The notes beneath the pieces were generated by a model. The model did not search any database and had not been told where the DNA came from. It saw nothing but the letters and a program-made list of their open reading frames with translations. From positions 141,355 to 205,354 of the forward strand of contig CACZBW010000001.1 of the NCBI GenBank assembly GCA_902779575.1: a stretch of DNA of 64,000 nt, given 5' to 3'. Positions 24,615-33,588 of this stretch are shown here, piece by piece. How positions within the stretch are numbered: position 1 is the first letter of the stretch; each line of letters opens with the position of its first letter. The DNA comes from an uncultured Lachnospiraceae bacterium. GTDB lineage: Bacteria; Bacillota; Clostridia; Lachnospirales; Lachnospiraceae. Position numbers and translations under genes: made by a program.

Positions 24615-25019
24615 TCAGCGGTACATCTCACGCCAGTCAAGATCACCGCGGTCAAGCGATTTCAGCAGGATCTCAGCCGAAGCGATATTGGTCGCCAGCG
24701 GAACATTGTGAATGTCGCACATGCGGATTACTTTTGTCAGATCCGCCCCGTCGTTGCGGGCAAGCGCCACCGAATCCGGGTCACGGAAAAAGAGGACCAG
24801 GTCCATCTGATTCTGTTCGATCATGGCGCTCATCTGCTGCTCCCCTCCGACATGACCTTCCAGAAATTTATGTACGCTGAGCCCTGTCGCGTCCGCGATC
24901 AGCCGCCCCGTGGTCCCGGTCGCGTAGAGGTCATGCCTGGCCAGAATCCCGCGGTATGCGATGCAGCAGTTCTGCATCAGCTTCTTCTTTGCGTCATTCG
25001 CTATAAAACCGATATTCAT
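24615..25019 (-). CDS. mgsA: Methylglyoxal synthase family protein with altered active site
   Basis: MgsA turns dihydroxyacetone phosphate into methylglyoxal and phosphate. The 134-residue protein shows the family fold with phosphate-binding ATGTTGRLI (33-41), LVLFFRDP (74-81) and VPLATNIASAE (106-116). The catalytic Asp of the GGDQQ motif (Asp71 in E. coli) is replaced: here the segment reads GHVGGEQQ, with Glu60. The His expected after the DP motif is also not evident. Activity may be reduced or changed. It follows rodA, a conserved neighbour in Clostridia. Confidence 0.85.
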   Translation of the reverse strand: MNIGFIANDAKKKLMQNCCIAYRGILARHDLYATGTTGRLIADATGLSVHKFLEGHVGGEQQMSAMIEQNQMDLVLFFRDPDSVALARNDGADLTKVIRMCDIHNVPLATNIASAEILLKSLDRGDLDWREMYR

Positions 25020-25081
25020 CCTTCTGAATCCCCCTTAATAAACTCTTTCGGATACGGTATTTGGCTTTGATCATGTTTCAG

Positions 25082-25108
25082 GGAAACGCTGATCAGATCA
25101 GTGTTTCC
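25082..25108. repeat. Inverted repeat between rodA and mgsA
   Basis: Arms 25082-25094 and 25096-25108 are complementary at 12 of 13 positions. A T-run is lacking on both strands. It may lower read-through or protect the mRNA. Confidence 0.5.
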
Positions 25109-25120
25109 TTAGTGCCCGTT

Positions 25121-26227
25121 CTAGGCCGGATATCTTCTTGGCTGCAGTCCGACGTTCAGGCATATCCCGATTCCCATGCAGAAGCTGATCAGGCTCGTCA
25201 CGCCGTAGCTCACAAAGGGAAGCGTGATACCGGTGTTGGGGAGCAGGCCGGTCGTAACGCCTACATTCAGAAAACTCTGGAAAAGAACCAGTGTTCCCAT
25301 GCCGCAGCAGATCAGGGAACCTGCTTTCTGCTTTGCCCTGAGGCCGATCCGGATGCACATGACTGCAATCAGAATCTCAAGGAGTACGATGGCGACACAG
25401 CCGATAAAGCCGAGTTCTTCTCCCGCGACTGCGAAGATGAAGTCCGTCTGCGGCTCGGAAATAAAGTTACCGTTCTTTACGGAATAAACCGCATTGTTGT
25501 TCAGCCCTTTTCCATAGAGCTGACCGGATCCGATCGCGATGATCGAATTCTGCTGCTGGGCGGCGTTCTCCGTGAATTCGGAAGGACGCAGCCAGGCCAT
25601 GATGCGGTTCCTCTGATAGTCCTTAATCAGCGTCTGATTCGGCTGGATAACGATGCTCAGGAAAATCGCCGCCGACGGAACCAGAACTGCCAGGATGGAA
25701 AAAATGATCCGGAAACTCAGCCCCGCAGCAAATATTATAACACAAAAAACCAGGGCTGTGATAATCGTAGTGGACATATCCGGTTCCCTGTAGATCAGCA
25801 GCAGGGGAATTCCCGCCAGGATCAGGGAAGTCAGGATCACGGAAACTGTATTGATGCGGTTCTCATACCGGGCAAAAAAATCGGCAAAAAACAGGATCAG
25901 GATCAGTTTCATCAGATCGGACGGCTGAAACTGGATGCCGATGCGGATCCATCTGGTCGCGCCGCCGACTTCCTCCCCGATGAGGAGGACCGCCAGAAGC
26001 AGCCCGCAGCCGACAATATACATGACCCAGTGAAACCTCAGAATCCAGGTGTAGTCGATCAGGGACAGTACCAGCATCGCGATGACGCCGATTACAAGCC
26101 CCGCCATCTGTCTGATCTGCGAAGACTGCTGCGCGCTCCCGATCACCATGATTCCGATGACGGAGATGGTGATAACGGCGGCGACAAGCAGAAAGCTGTA
26201 ATTGCGTAGTTTATACTGTCGAAACAT
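25121..26227 (-). CDS. rodA: Rod shape-determining glycosyltransferase RodA
   Basis: RodA is the SEDS-family peptidoglycan polymerase that works with a class B PBP in side-wall growth. The 368-residue protein has about ten membrane segments and the family motifs GGATRWIRIG, FQPSDLMK, YREPDMSTT and LPFVSYGVTSL near the C-terminus. It is next to minC on one side and mgsA on the other, and mrdA (PBP2) is one gene upstream, so RodA-PBP2 is the likely pair. The ribosome binding site is poor (ATAAGG 12 bases from ATG). Confidence 0.94.
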   Translation of the reverse strand: MFRQYKLRNYSFLLVAAVITISVIGIMVIGSAQQSSQIRQMAGLVIGVIAMLVLSLIDYTWILRFHWVMYIVGCGLLLAVLLIGEEVGGATRWIRIGIQFQPSDLMKLILILFFADFFARYENRINTVSVILTSLILAGIPLLLIYREPDMSTTIITALVFCVIIFAAGLSFRIIFSILAVLVPSAAIFLSIVIQPNQTLIKDYQRNRIMAWLRPSEFTENAAQQQNSIIAIGSGQLYGKGLNNNAVYSVKNGNFISEPQTDFIFAVAGEELGFIGCVAIVLLEILIAVMCIRIGLRAKQKAGSLICCGMGTLVLFQSFLNVGVTTGLLPNTGITLPFVSYGVTSLISFCMGIGICLNVGLQPRRYPA

Positions 26228-26295
26228 GAAATGATTACCTTATCTTCCCGGTACCTGCGCGCCTGGCAGGATACCGTATCTGCGTGGCCGGGACC

Positions 26296-27021
26296 TCAGC
26301 TTTTCTCCTCTTCCGTCCGCTCTGCTTTCCGGAAGAGATGCCGGAAGGCGCCGGCGGAAACAGCTTCAAATTTCAGATGGCCGTCCGACACAGAGGCAAC
26401 AGTCGCTTTTTCCGGATAGTCGTCGGTGATCTCCTTTTTCCGGATGGCGGAAACTGCCCTGTGGGAAGCGATGGACAGCTCGGAAGGTTTCAGGACAAGA
26501 GCCGCTGCGAAAGCGGTATCGTCTCCTTCAGAACCGGCCCGGATGACCCCCATGGCGGTGCCCCAGATCAGGATGCTGCCCGCGCTTATGATCTCGGCGC
26601 CGGGCTGCAGGTCGCCCAGCAGGACAACCGGCCGCAGCGAGCTGTATCTCTCCCCGGCGGCAAGACTGCGGGTGACAAAGGCGGCTGTCGGTTCTTTCGC
26701 GTAACTGTTCTCCCGGACGCTGGTCATGGCCCGCACGATGGCTTCCTTCTGCTGCTCTTCTTTATCGGGATCGGATTCAATGATACAGGTGATGTCCAGC
26801 TGGCAGTTCTGCGTGATCGCGTCAACGATCTCTGTCTCCTGGACCTCTGTCAGCTCCCGCCCCCGGAACTGGACCGCCATCTGGCCGCCCCGGAAAAATC
26901 TGGCGCTGCGCCGGAATTTGGCCGCGATATCCGATACCATTTTCTGATAGGGGACCGAAGGATTCAGAATCAGGGTCAGGACATATTTATTGCTTTTCAG
27001 TTCAAAAGATTCTTCTGCCAT
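26296..27021 (-). CDS. minC: Septum site-determining protein MinC
   Basis: MinC blocks FtsZ assembly away from midcell. The 241-residue protein has an N-terminal MinC_N-like domain (about 1-105) and the C-terminal beta-helix domain with LLGDLQPGAEIISAGSILIW (about 140-160), followed by GVIRAG and AALVLKPSELSIA. The start at ATG 27021 follows CAGGAGACAGG. In related Clostridia minD and minE lie between minC and rodA; here only 68 bp separate the two genes and neither is present, so MinC lacks its usual local partner. Confidence 0.9.
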   Translation of the reverse strand: MAEESFELKSNKYVLTLILNPSVPYQKMVSDIAAKFRRSARFFRGGQMAVQFRGRELTEVQETEIVDAITQNCQLDITCIIESDPDKEEQQKEAIVRAMTSVRENSYAKEPTAAFVTRSLAAGERYSSLRPVVLLGDLQPGAEIISAGSILIWGTAMGVIRAGSEGDDTAFAAALVLKPSELSIASHRAVSAIRKKEITDDYPEKATVASVSDGHLKFEAVSAGAFRHLFRKAERTEEEKS

Positions 27022-27082
27022 CTTCCTGTCTCCTGTCTGACTCAGCAAGAGTCGGTTTTCCGTGTGTCCGGACAAAAGGACA

Positions 27083-29998
27083 TCAGTCGGTCCGGATATT
27101 TCCGCTGATAACCTGGATCGCATGTCCGGGAATCAGCACAGAGGTATCCTGCTGCTTGAAATAATAATGTACCACATCTCTTGCGATGGTGGCGGTATTG
27201 GCTGATGTATATCCATAGGCAACGCGGACGGCCAGAGCGATCTCCGGCGCCTCATAGGGAGCGTAGCCTATAAACAGCGCGTGATTGGGCTTTGTCACGA
27301 CGAACTGGGCGGTTCCGGTCTTTCCTGCCACCTGTACGCCCTTATAGTCCTCAAAGGCGCTGTGGTTCTTTACCACGGCCCGCATGCCGGAGTGAATCGA
27401 ATCCCACAGATCCTGGGGAAGGTCGACGGTGCTGTGCAGGACCGGTTCATTGTTGGAAATCGTATTGCCGTTCGCATCGGTGATCCGGTCGATCAGCGTC
27501 AGGTCATAGCACATGCCGGAGTTTGCAACGGTATTCACATAACGGGCAAGCTGGGATACCGTATAGGCATGGTCCGACTGCCCCATGGCGGCACGGACCG
27601 GGTCCCTTGTGGCGATATGCGGGCTGGATTCCGGAACTTCGATTCCCGATTTGGAATCAAGCCCGTACATGGACGCGTATTTGGCAAGCAGCCTCGTACC
27701 GGCGTCGTCATCATAGGTTCCGCTGGTCGAGGCAAGTCTCCAGCCGATCGTGTTGAAGAAGAAGTTGCAGGAATTCTTGATGGCGTCCGACAGGACCTCC
27801 GTCCCGTGCGCGCCGGGATAAACCCAGCACTTGATATCGGGCTCGACGGAATCAAAATCACCCGTACAGTAGAGCTGTTCCGAAGTCGCCAGAACCCCTT
27901 CCATGACTCCTGCCGTAGCGGAGATCGGTTTGAAGGTGGAACCGGGCGCCAGGAGTTCCTGCGTGGCCCGGCTGTAGAAAGGACTGGACAGGTCTGTCGC
28001 GAGATTGTTGTAATAACCCGAATCCATCTCATTGACAAGCCGGTTGTTGTCGTAACCCGGGTAGGTCACGCAGGCTTTTACGGTACCGTCGTCCGGGTCC
28101 GTTATAACGATCGCGCCCGAGCAGGGGTTCAGAGCCAGCTGGGCAGGCGTGATTTCCAGATTGTAGATCTTATCGCGGATAAAATCGTAGGCGCCCAGGG
28201 ATCCGTCGCTGAGGTTCTCATAATCTACGGTGCTCATCTCCAGGACGCCCTGGTCAAACAGCAGCAGACAGACCTGGCTTCCGGAGAGCGTCTTCTCCAT
28301 CAGCATATAACGGAAAACACGCTTGCAGAAGTTGGTATCTTCCCCGAGATATTCCGCGATATAATCCGCCAGGCTGGAATAAATCTCCGTGGAATCCATA
28401 TACACGGTATCCTCGGTGATTCCGTTGATATCGATCCAGTTTCTGGAAATGGCGTAGGTCAGAAATTCCTGAAGGCTTATGGTTTCCTCTTCCGCCCAGG
28501 CCCTGTAGGTCAGGTCGGTTTCATCGATGGCCTCCTCATTCAGGATACCGGCTCCCGGAAGCATCGTGTTGACGATATAGGACTGATAGACCTTCATCTC
28601 ATCGGTGAGATCTTTGTAGGGAGTGGGATCGTCCCTGAGCAGCTGGTCTTTGATCTCGGCGAAGATGGAGGCGGCCTTCTGCCGGAAAGCGCGGTAGACC
28701 CCCCTCTCATTCTTTGAAGCATCCTGGTCGGACAGATGTTCCACGTCAAGGACGTTGTTCTCAAAGAGGGAATAATAGACGTCGTAGACCGGGATACTGA
28801 CATCGTCGGCGGTCGTGATCCAGGTATAGTCGATCGATTCCGTATCCACGATATTGGACCAGAGAATACCTGCGATATACTCCTCCAGAATCTTATAACA
28901 GGCCATCTGCAGGTCGCTGTCCAGGGTAAGATAGAGGGAATTTCCCGCTTCCGGCTGAACGACCGCTTCCGTGGAGATCGTACGGCCCAGGTTATCCACG
29001 TAGATGGTCTCCGAACCCTTCTCTCCCTGCAGATCGGTCTCCATGACCTTCTCAAGGCCGACTTTTCCCACGATGTCCGTCGGGTCGTAGGAGTCGCTCT
29101 GCTGCCTCAGTTCGGCGAGCTCTTCCGCTGAGATCTGGCCGGTGTAACCGATGATGGGGGCGAAATATTCCGCATTGTTGTAAACGCGCTTATAATCCTC
29201 CGTGACATCGATGCCCTGCAGGGTGCCTGTATTCTCAAGCAGCTGGGAAACGGTCTCCTCGCTGACATCCTTGGCGATGGTGATGGAGTTATAACGCTGG
29301 TAGCTGTTCGCGGCCAGCGTTGACCGGAACTGGCAGAGTTTCAGAATCTCATTCGCGGTGAAGGTCTCCGGAAGTCCCCATGCTGCCTTTTCCTCCACGG
29401 TCGGTCTCGTGCTCGTGATTCCGTAATAGCGGTCGGAGCACATCATCTCGATCATCTCCGGCGCGGTGATATTCTTCTCCTCATCCGTCATGGAATCGAT
29501 GGTGAGTCTTCCGAAGATGTCCGCTTTGAAACGGTTCAGATTAAAACCGCCCGTGTTGTAGACATAATTGCCGTCCTTGTCCATGGAAATACGGAAATTT
29601 TTCAGGACAGAATCCCCGTGGCTTTCGATAATCTTTATTGTATTGTAGATAATCCCGTTCAGCGCGAGATTCCTCGCGGTATTGCTCCGGTAGGTCCCCA
29701 CGTCTTCAAGGGTCACCGAATAGGCAAGCTGGTTGTACGCCAGAAGCTTGCCGTTGCAGTCGTAGATTTCTCCCCTGGTCGCTTTCAGAACACGTTCCTT
29801 GCGGATGGACAGGGTAAAGTCGTTCAGATAGCTCTCCCCGTTCAGGACCTGCAGGTCGAAAAGACGCGCAACCAGGACAGATCCCATGGCCAGGAAGAGG
29901 ATGATCAGGAAGATCATGCGCGGACGCAGCCCCACCGCCGCCGCCCTGCGCTGCTTTTTATTCTGGTTTTCTCTGAAATTATTCAATAACTGCCTCAC
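27083..29998 (-). CDS. mrdA: Penicillin-binding protein 2 (elongation transpeptidase)
   Basis: This 971-residue class B PBP cross-links peptidoglycan in the elongation machine. It has an N-terminal membrane anchor (about 28-46), the PBP dimer domain with TRGEIYDCNG near 74-83, and the transpeptidase domain with STFK near residue 685, SCN near 744 and KTGTAQF near 892. It is longer than E. coli PBP2 (633) because of an insertion of about 250 residues between the dimer and catalytic domains (about 390-650), as in other Clostridia. mreD is upstream and minC downstream. Confidence 0.92.
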   Translation of the reverse strand: MRQLLNNFRENQNKKQRRAAAVGLRPRMIFLIILFLAMGSVLVARLFDLQVLNGESYLNDFTLSIRKERVLKATRGEIYDCNGKLLAYNQLAYSVTLEDVGTYRSNTARNLALNGIIYNTIKIIESHGDSVLKNFRISMDKDGNYVYNTGGFNLNRFKADIFGRLTIDSMTDEEKNITAPEMIEMMCSDRYYGITSTRPTVEEKAAWGLPETFTANEILKLCQFRSTLAANSYQRYNSITIAKDVSEETVSQLLENTGTLQGIDVTEDYKRVYNNAEYFAPIIGYTGQISAEELAELRQQSDSYDPTDIVGKVGLEKVMETDLQGEKGSETIYVDNLGRTISTEAVVQPEAGNSLYLTLDSDLQMACYKILEEYIAGILWSNIVDTESIDYTWITTADDVSIPVYDVYYSLFENNVLDVEHLSDQDASKNERGVYRAFRQKAASIFAEIKDQLLRDDPTPYKDLTDEMKVYQSYIVNTMLPGAGILNEEAIDETDLTYRAWAEEETISLQEFLTYAISRNWIDINGITEDTVYMDSTEIYSSLADYIAEYLGEDTNFCKRVFRYMLMEKTLSGSQVCLLLFDQGVLEMSTVDYENLSDGSLGAYDFIRDKIYNLEITPAQLALNPCSGAIVITDPDDGTVKACVTYPGYDNNRLVNEMDSGYYNNLATDLSSPFYSRATQELLAPGSTFKPISATAGVMEGVLATSEQLYCTGDFDSVEPDIKCWVYPGAHGTEVLSDAIKNSCNFFFNTIGWRLASTSGTYDDDAGTRLLAKYASMYGLDSKSGIEVPESSPHIATRDPVRAAMGQSDHAYTVSQLARYVNTVANSGMCYDLTLIDRITDANGNTISNNEPVLHSTVDLPQDLWDSIHSGMRAVVKNHSAFEDYKGVQVAGKTGTAQFVVTKPNHALFIGYAPYEAPEIALAVRVAYGYTSANTATIARDVVHYYFKQQDTSVLIPGHAIQVISGNIRTD

Positions 29999-30052
29999 TC
30001 AGAAAGAAATATCTTTTGAAATCATAAACAGTTCTGAAGGAATCAGGCTTCT

Positions 30053-30550
30053 TCAGAAATAGGTCCTTGCCGTCTTCCTGTTGATATAGAAATTCAGCTG
30101 GTAGATAAATACCGCCAGAATCACCGTATAAATCATTTCCGGGATTATGATTCTTCTGAGATAGAAGAAAAAATGAATCCGTCCCCGGATCAGGAAGGTG
30201 GTAATGTACTGGTAAAGGCCGTACAGCAGATCCGCCCCGGCAATCAGCAGAAGCGGTGTCTTGATATCATCATCATAAAAGATCCGGTAGGAAAAGCCGG
30301 TCAGATAACCGATCCAGGCGTAAGCCAGGGTATAGAAGCCGGGAGTGGAGCCGGAGACGAGGTCCAGAAAAAAACCTGCCAGGGCACCCACAGTAAGACC
30401 GGTTTTGCTGCCGCACATCAGGGCAAACGAAGTAGCCAGAATCACCTGAAGGTTCGGCCGGATCGAAGCGATCTCAATATATCCCATAAGCGTGGTCTGC
30501 AGCAGTGCCGCAGCCGCGCAGAGAAGGGCGATAATCAGTTTTCTTTTCAA
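30053..30550 (-). CDS. mreD: Rod shape-determining protein MreD
   Basis: MreD is a small membrane protein of the elongasome. The 165-residue form has five to six hydrophobic segments and the typical RPNLQVILA and GFFLDLVSG stretches. The start is inferred as TTG 30550, preceded by AAGGACAGG at good spacing; an ATG at 30592 would add a basic 14-residue tail and is less likely. It lies between mreC and mrdA, the standard order. Confidence 0.88.
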   Translation of the reverse strand: MKRKLIIALLCAAAALLQTTLMGYIEIASIRPNLQVILATSFALMCGSKTGLTVGALAGFFLDLVSGSTPGFYTLAYAWIGYLTGFSYRIFYDDDIKTPLLLIAGADLLYGLYQYITTFLIRGRIHFFFYLRRIIIPEMIYTVILAVFIYQLNFYINRKTARTYF

Positions 30551-30619
30551 ATTGCACCTGTCCTTACTGGATATCCGGCGCCGGTTTTTCATACGCCGGC
30601 GCCGGATCCGCATTCCGCT

Positions 30620-31693
30620 TTACTGCGCGGTTCCTTCCCCGCCGTTTCCGGCATCCGCCGCGCCTTCTTCTCCGTTTCCGGCATCTCCGGCGCCGTCCGC
30701 TTCCGCACCGGCATCCGGGTTTTCATCCGTTCCCGTGCCGGCGTCGCCTTCCGTCTGGACTTCCGCACCCGCTTCCTGTCCGCGGGGCGCTGTCAGAATC
30801 GTCTGGTTTCCCGGAACAGCCGGAAGCGTCGGTGCGACTTCCCCGTCGCTGACAACATACTGCTTCAGCGTCCGGATGACCAGAACCTCCTGCAGGTGAC
30901 GGAAATCGACAACCGGCGTAACCGTACCGGATTTGGTCAGGTTATTCGCGTCATTGTTCAGTTCGGAAATATAGCCAATCAGGATTCCGGGAAGATACTT
31001 CTCGGAAATATTGCTCGTCACAACCTTGTCTCCGACGTGGACGTGGTTGTTGTCGTCGGTCAGCTTGACCAGCGAAAGCGTTCCCTCGTCGATCAGGGCC
31101 AGGTTGCCCGCGATGATGCAGGTATCGCTGGTAGTGGAGATCATGGCGGAGACGTTGCTGTTGTCGTCGATGATGGCCCTGACAGTGGACCAGTTCGGAC
31201 CCACGGCCGTGACAATCCCGACAAGGCCGGCCCCCGACATGACGTTGCAGTCAACCGAGATTCCGTCGCCGGTCCCCTTGTCGATGGTGAAGGTATTGAA
31301 CCAGTTGCCGCTGCCTTTGGAGATCACGCGGGCGCCGACCGAATCGTATTCGGAATACTCTTCCTTAAGATCCAGAAGCTCCTGTAGACGCTCCAGTTCC
31401 TCTTTGTCAAGGACCAGTTTGCTGTTCTCCGCGGTCAGGGTGTCCACCTTCTCCCGGAGCACCTGGTTTTCTTCCCTGAGGGTGGCGGAATCGGTCATAT
31501 TGGCCGAAAAGCCGGAAAGGAAGCTGCCGAGGCTGTTCATGCCCTTCTGGATCGGGCTTATGACAAAACCTGTCGCGGCGGTGAGCGGCGTCATGGCCGA
31601 GGAACTGATAAAGGAAACGGCAATCAGGGCGATGCAGATGACAGACAGGATTATCAGGCCTGTCTTCCCGTTTCCGGAATTTCTGTTATTCAT
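30620..31693 (-). CDS. mreC: Rod shape-determining protein MreC
   Basis: MreC is a bitopic protein that links MreB to PBP2. The 357-residue protein has a membrane segment near 11-30, a coiled coil (about 65-105) and the two beta-barrels typical of the family, with VISKGSGNWFNTFTIDKG (about 125-142) and DNNHVHVGDKVVTSN. The C-terminal ~60 residues are a Gly/Ala/Glu/Asp-rich tail with near-repeats of AGNGEEG/GDAG, likely disordered. Gene order mreB-mreC-mreD is conserved. Confidence 0.93.
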   Translation of the reverse strand: MNNRNSGNGKTGLIILSVICIALIAVSFISSSAMTPLTAATGFVISPIQKGMNSLGSFLSGFSANMTDSATLREENQVLREKVDTLTAENSKLVLDKEELERLQELLDLKEEYSEYDSVGARVISKGSGNWFNTFTIDKGTGDGISVDCNVMSGAGLVGIVTAVGPNWSTVRAIIDDNSNVSAMISTTSDTCIIAGNLALIDEGTLSLVKLTDDNNHVHVGDKVVTSNISEKYLPGILIGYISELNNDANNLTKSGTVTPVVDFRHLQEVLVIRTLKQYVVSDGEVAPTLPAVPGNQTILTAPRGQEAGAEVQTEGDAGTGTDENPDAGAEADGAGDAGNGEEGAADAGNGGEGTAQ

Positions 31694-31730
31694 GCTGTTG
31701 GTTCATCTCCTGTAAAATAGGGACAGTCAT

Positions 31731-32732
31731 TTACCTGCGCGGCGACCGCATGAGGGGATACAGTTCTTTCTGGTTGATCATGGTGACAAGGCCGCGGATC
31801 GTGGAATTTTTCGGATCCTGGATATGATAGACCGGAAGGGAAATCTCCTTCTGGATATAAATCGGGAGATTCTGAAGCAGCGACACTCCGCCGGTCAGGA
31901 AGATTCCCTCCTTCATGATATCCCTGCGGATCATCGGAGGGGTCCGGTCCACGATCGAGCGGATCTCGTCCACGATCCGGTCAATGGTTCCCAGGACGGA
32001 AACACTCACCGCGAGAGCGGGAATCATATCGCTTTTGGGAAGTCCCGACAGGGTATGGATCCCGAACACCTTCTGCTCAAGCCTCGGACCGTTGATCATG
32101 AAGGCCAGGTTGTTCTTGAGCTGCGCGGCCGTTTTCATACCGATGCTGATATTGAACTTGCGGCGGACCATCGTCGCGATGTCCTCGTCCAGCTTCAGGC
32201 CGCCCTCTTTCATCGTACGTCCGATGATCACTTTTCCGTCGGAAAGAACCGAAATCTCCGTGGTATCCGCTCCGATATTGACAATCATATGCCCCGAGGG
32301 ACTGAGTACAGGCAGGCCGATGGATACCGCGTCAGCGATCCCCTTGTCCACCAGGTGCACTCTTCCCGGGCTCAGGGTGGAATTCATGACATTGAAGAAA
32401 GCCCTCTGCTCCACCGGCGTAACCTGGGACGGAACCGCCAGGCAGATGCCGGCGCTCTTCTGGGAAAATGTCGTAAACTTCTTCAGCGCGTCGGTCAGGA
32501 CCAGTTCCATATCGGTCGAATAGGCGATTACCCCGTTGACCATGGGGCGGATGACCCTGACGTCCACCGGATTTTTCTCATACATCTCATAGGCTTCATC
32601 CCCGATCGCGAGGACCTTGCTGCCCCTCATGGCGATCATATTCCGGATCTCCATGAATTTTTCCCCGCTGCGGTCGCGAAGCTTCAGAGTGTCGGTGCCG
32701 AGATCGACCCCGACCATATTTGTAAAAAGCAT
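31731..32732 (-). CDS. mreB: Rod shape-determining protein MreB
   Basis: MreB is the bacterial actin that guides lateral wall synthesis. The 333-residue protein has the phosphate 1 loop VGVDLGTDTLKL (7-18), the phosphate 2 region IVNIGADTTEISVLS (about 150-164) and the adenosine motif FLTGGVSLLQNLP (about 286-298). Length is normal. It is placed between radC and mreC. Confidence 0.95.
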   Translation of the reverse strand: MLFTNMVGVDLGTDTLKLRDRSGEKFMEIRNMIAMRGSKVLAIGDEAYEMYEKNPVDVRVIRPMVNGVIAYSTDMELVLTDALKKFTTFSQKSAGICLAVPSQVTPVEQRAFFNVMNSTLSPGRVHLVDKGIADAVSIGLPVLSPSGHMIVNIGADTTEISVLSDGKVIIGRTMKEGGLKLDEDIATMVRRKFNISIGMKTAAQLKNNLAFMINGPRLEQKVFGIHTLSGLPKSDMIPALAVSVSVLGTIDRIVDEIRSIVDRTPPMIRRDIMKEGIFLTGGVSLLQNLPIYIQKEISLPVYHIQDPKNSTIRGLVTMINQKELYPLMRSPRR

Positions 32733-32764
32733 CCGTATACTTCCTCCAGGCCCGGCTGATTTTT

Positions 32765-33478
32765 CTACAGCAGCCTTTCACAGGCAAAGCTGACGGACCT
32801 TCTGTCTCCTATGATTATATGATCCACCAGCGGAATACCGATCATCTCCCCGCATTCGCGGACGCGCTTTGTCAGCTGGAGATCCGCTTCGCTGGGTTCG
32901 GGATTGCCGCTGGGATGGTTGTGCAGCAGTACGATGGTGACCGCTCTGTGAGAGAGCGCTTTCAGGAAGATATCCCTGGGACTTGCGACGGTCCTGTCCA
33001 CTGTCCCGACCGAGATAATCTCGTCGGCAATCAGGTGCCCCTTTGTATCCAGCATGATCAGCAGGAGCTTTTCCTGGCTCTCATGACGGAAATCCTCCAT
33101 ATAGTAATCCGCGATCTGTTCCGGATTCCGGAAGATCTCCCGCCCCGCCTTTACAGCCCGGGATCTGGCTATGCGCCGGCTCAGCTCCGCTATGCATTCG
33201 AGCTGGACTGCCTTGACCTTCCCGATCCCCCTGAACTGCATCAGTTCATCCGCAGACATACCGTAGAGGCCGCACAGGCTTTCTTCCCTGAAAGAGGCCA
33301 GAACAGAGCGGCACATCTCGACTGCGCTCTGTCCTCTGGAACCTGTCCGCAGAACTACGGCCAGAAGCTCCGCGTCGCTGAGCATGCCCGGTCCGTATTC
33401 CAGGCATTTCTCGTAAGGCTTTTCCGACGGCGGAAGCTCTTTCATCGTGAAATGGGCATTATTCTGTATATGATCCAT
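32765..33478 (-). CDS. radC: RadC-family JAB domain protein
   Basis: The 237-residue protein has an N-terminal helix-hairpin-helix-like region (about 60-85, FRGIGKVKAVQLE) and a JAB/MPN domain whose metal motif HNHPSGNPEPSEAD is intact near residue 180. The family was once tied to DNA repair, but its substrate is still unknown. It heads the mreBCD-mrdA operon, a conserved arrangement. Its own promoter is seen upstream. Confidence 0.93.
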   Translation of the reverse strand: MDHIQNNAHFTMKELPPSEKPYEKCLEYGPGMLSDAELLAVVLRTGSRGQSAVEMCRSVLASFREESLCGLYGMSADELMQFRGIGKVKAVQLECIAELSRRIARSRAVKAGREIFRNPEQIADYYMEDFRHESQEKLLLIMLDTKGHLIADEIISVGTVDRTVASPRDIFLKALSHRAVTIVLLHNHPSGNPEPSEADLQLTKRVRECGEMIGIPLVDHIIIGDRRSVSFACERLL

Positions 33479-33514
33479 GCGCTTACCTGCGCATACTCTC
33501 TCTCATAACTCCAT

Positions 33515-33542
33515 ATTGTACCTGTTTTGCCCCGAAAGTCAA
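33515..33542 (-). promoter_or_regulatory. Promoter of the radC-mreB shape operon
   Basis: On the minus strand TTGACT (33537-33542) and TACAAT (33515-33520) are 16 bp apart, each one base from consensus. It could drive the run radC to the carboxypeptidase gene, about 10 kb. Confidence 0.65.
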
Positions 33543-33588
33543 CCAAAGCAGGCCCGGACGGCGTGCCGGCTGTCCGGACATTGTGCAC

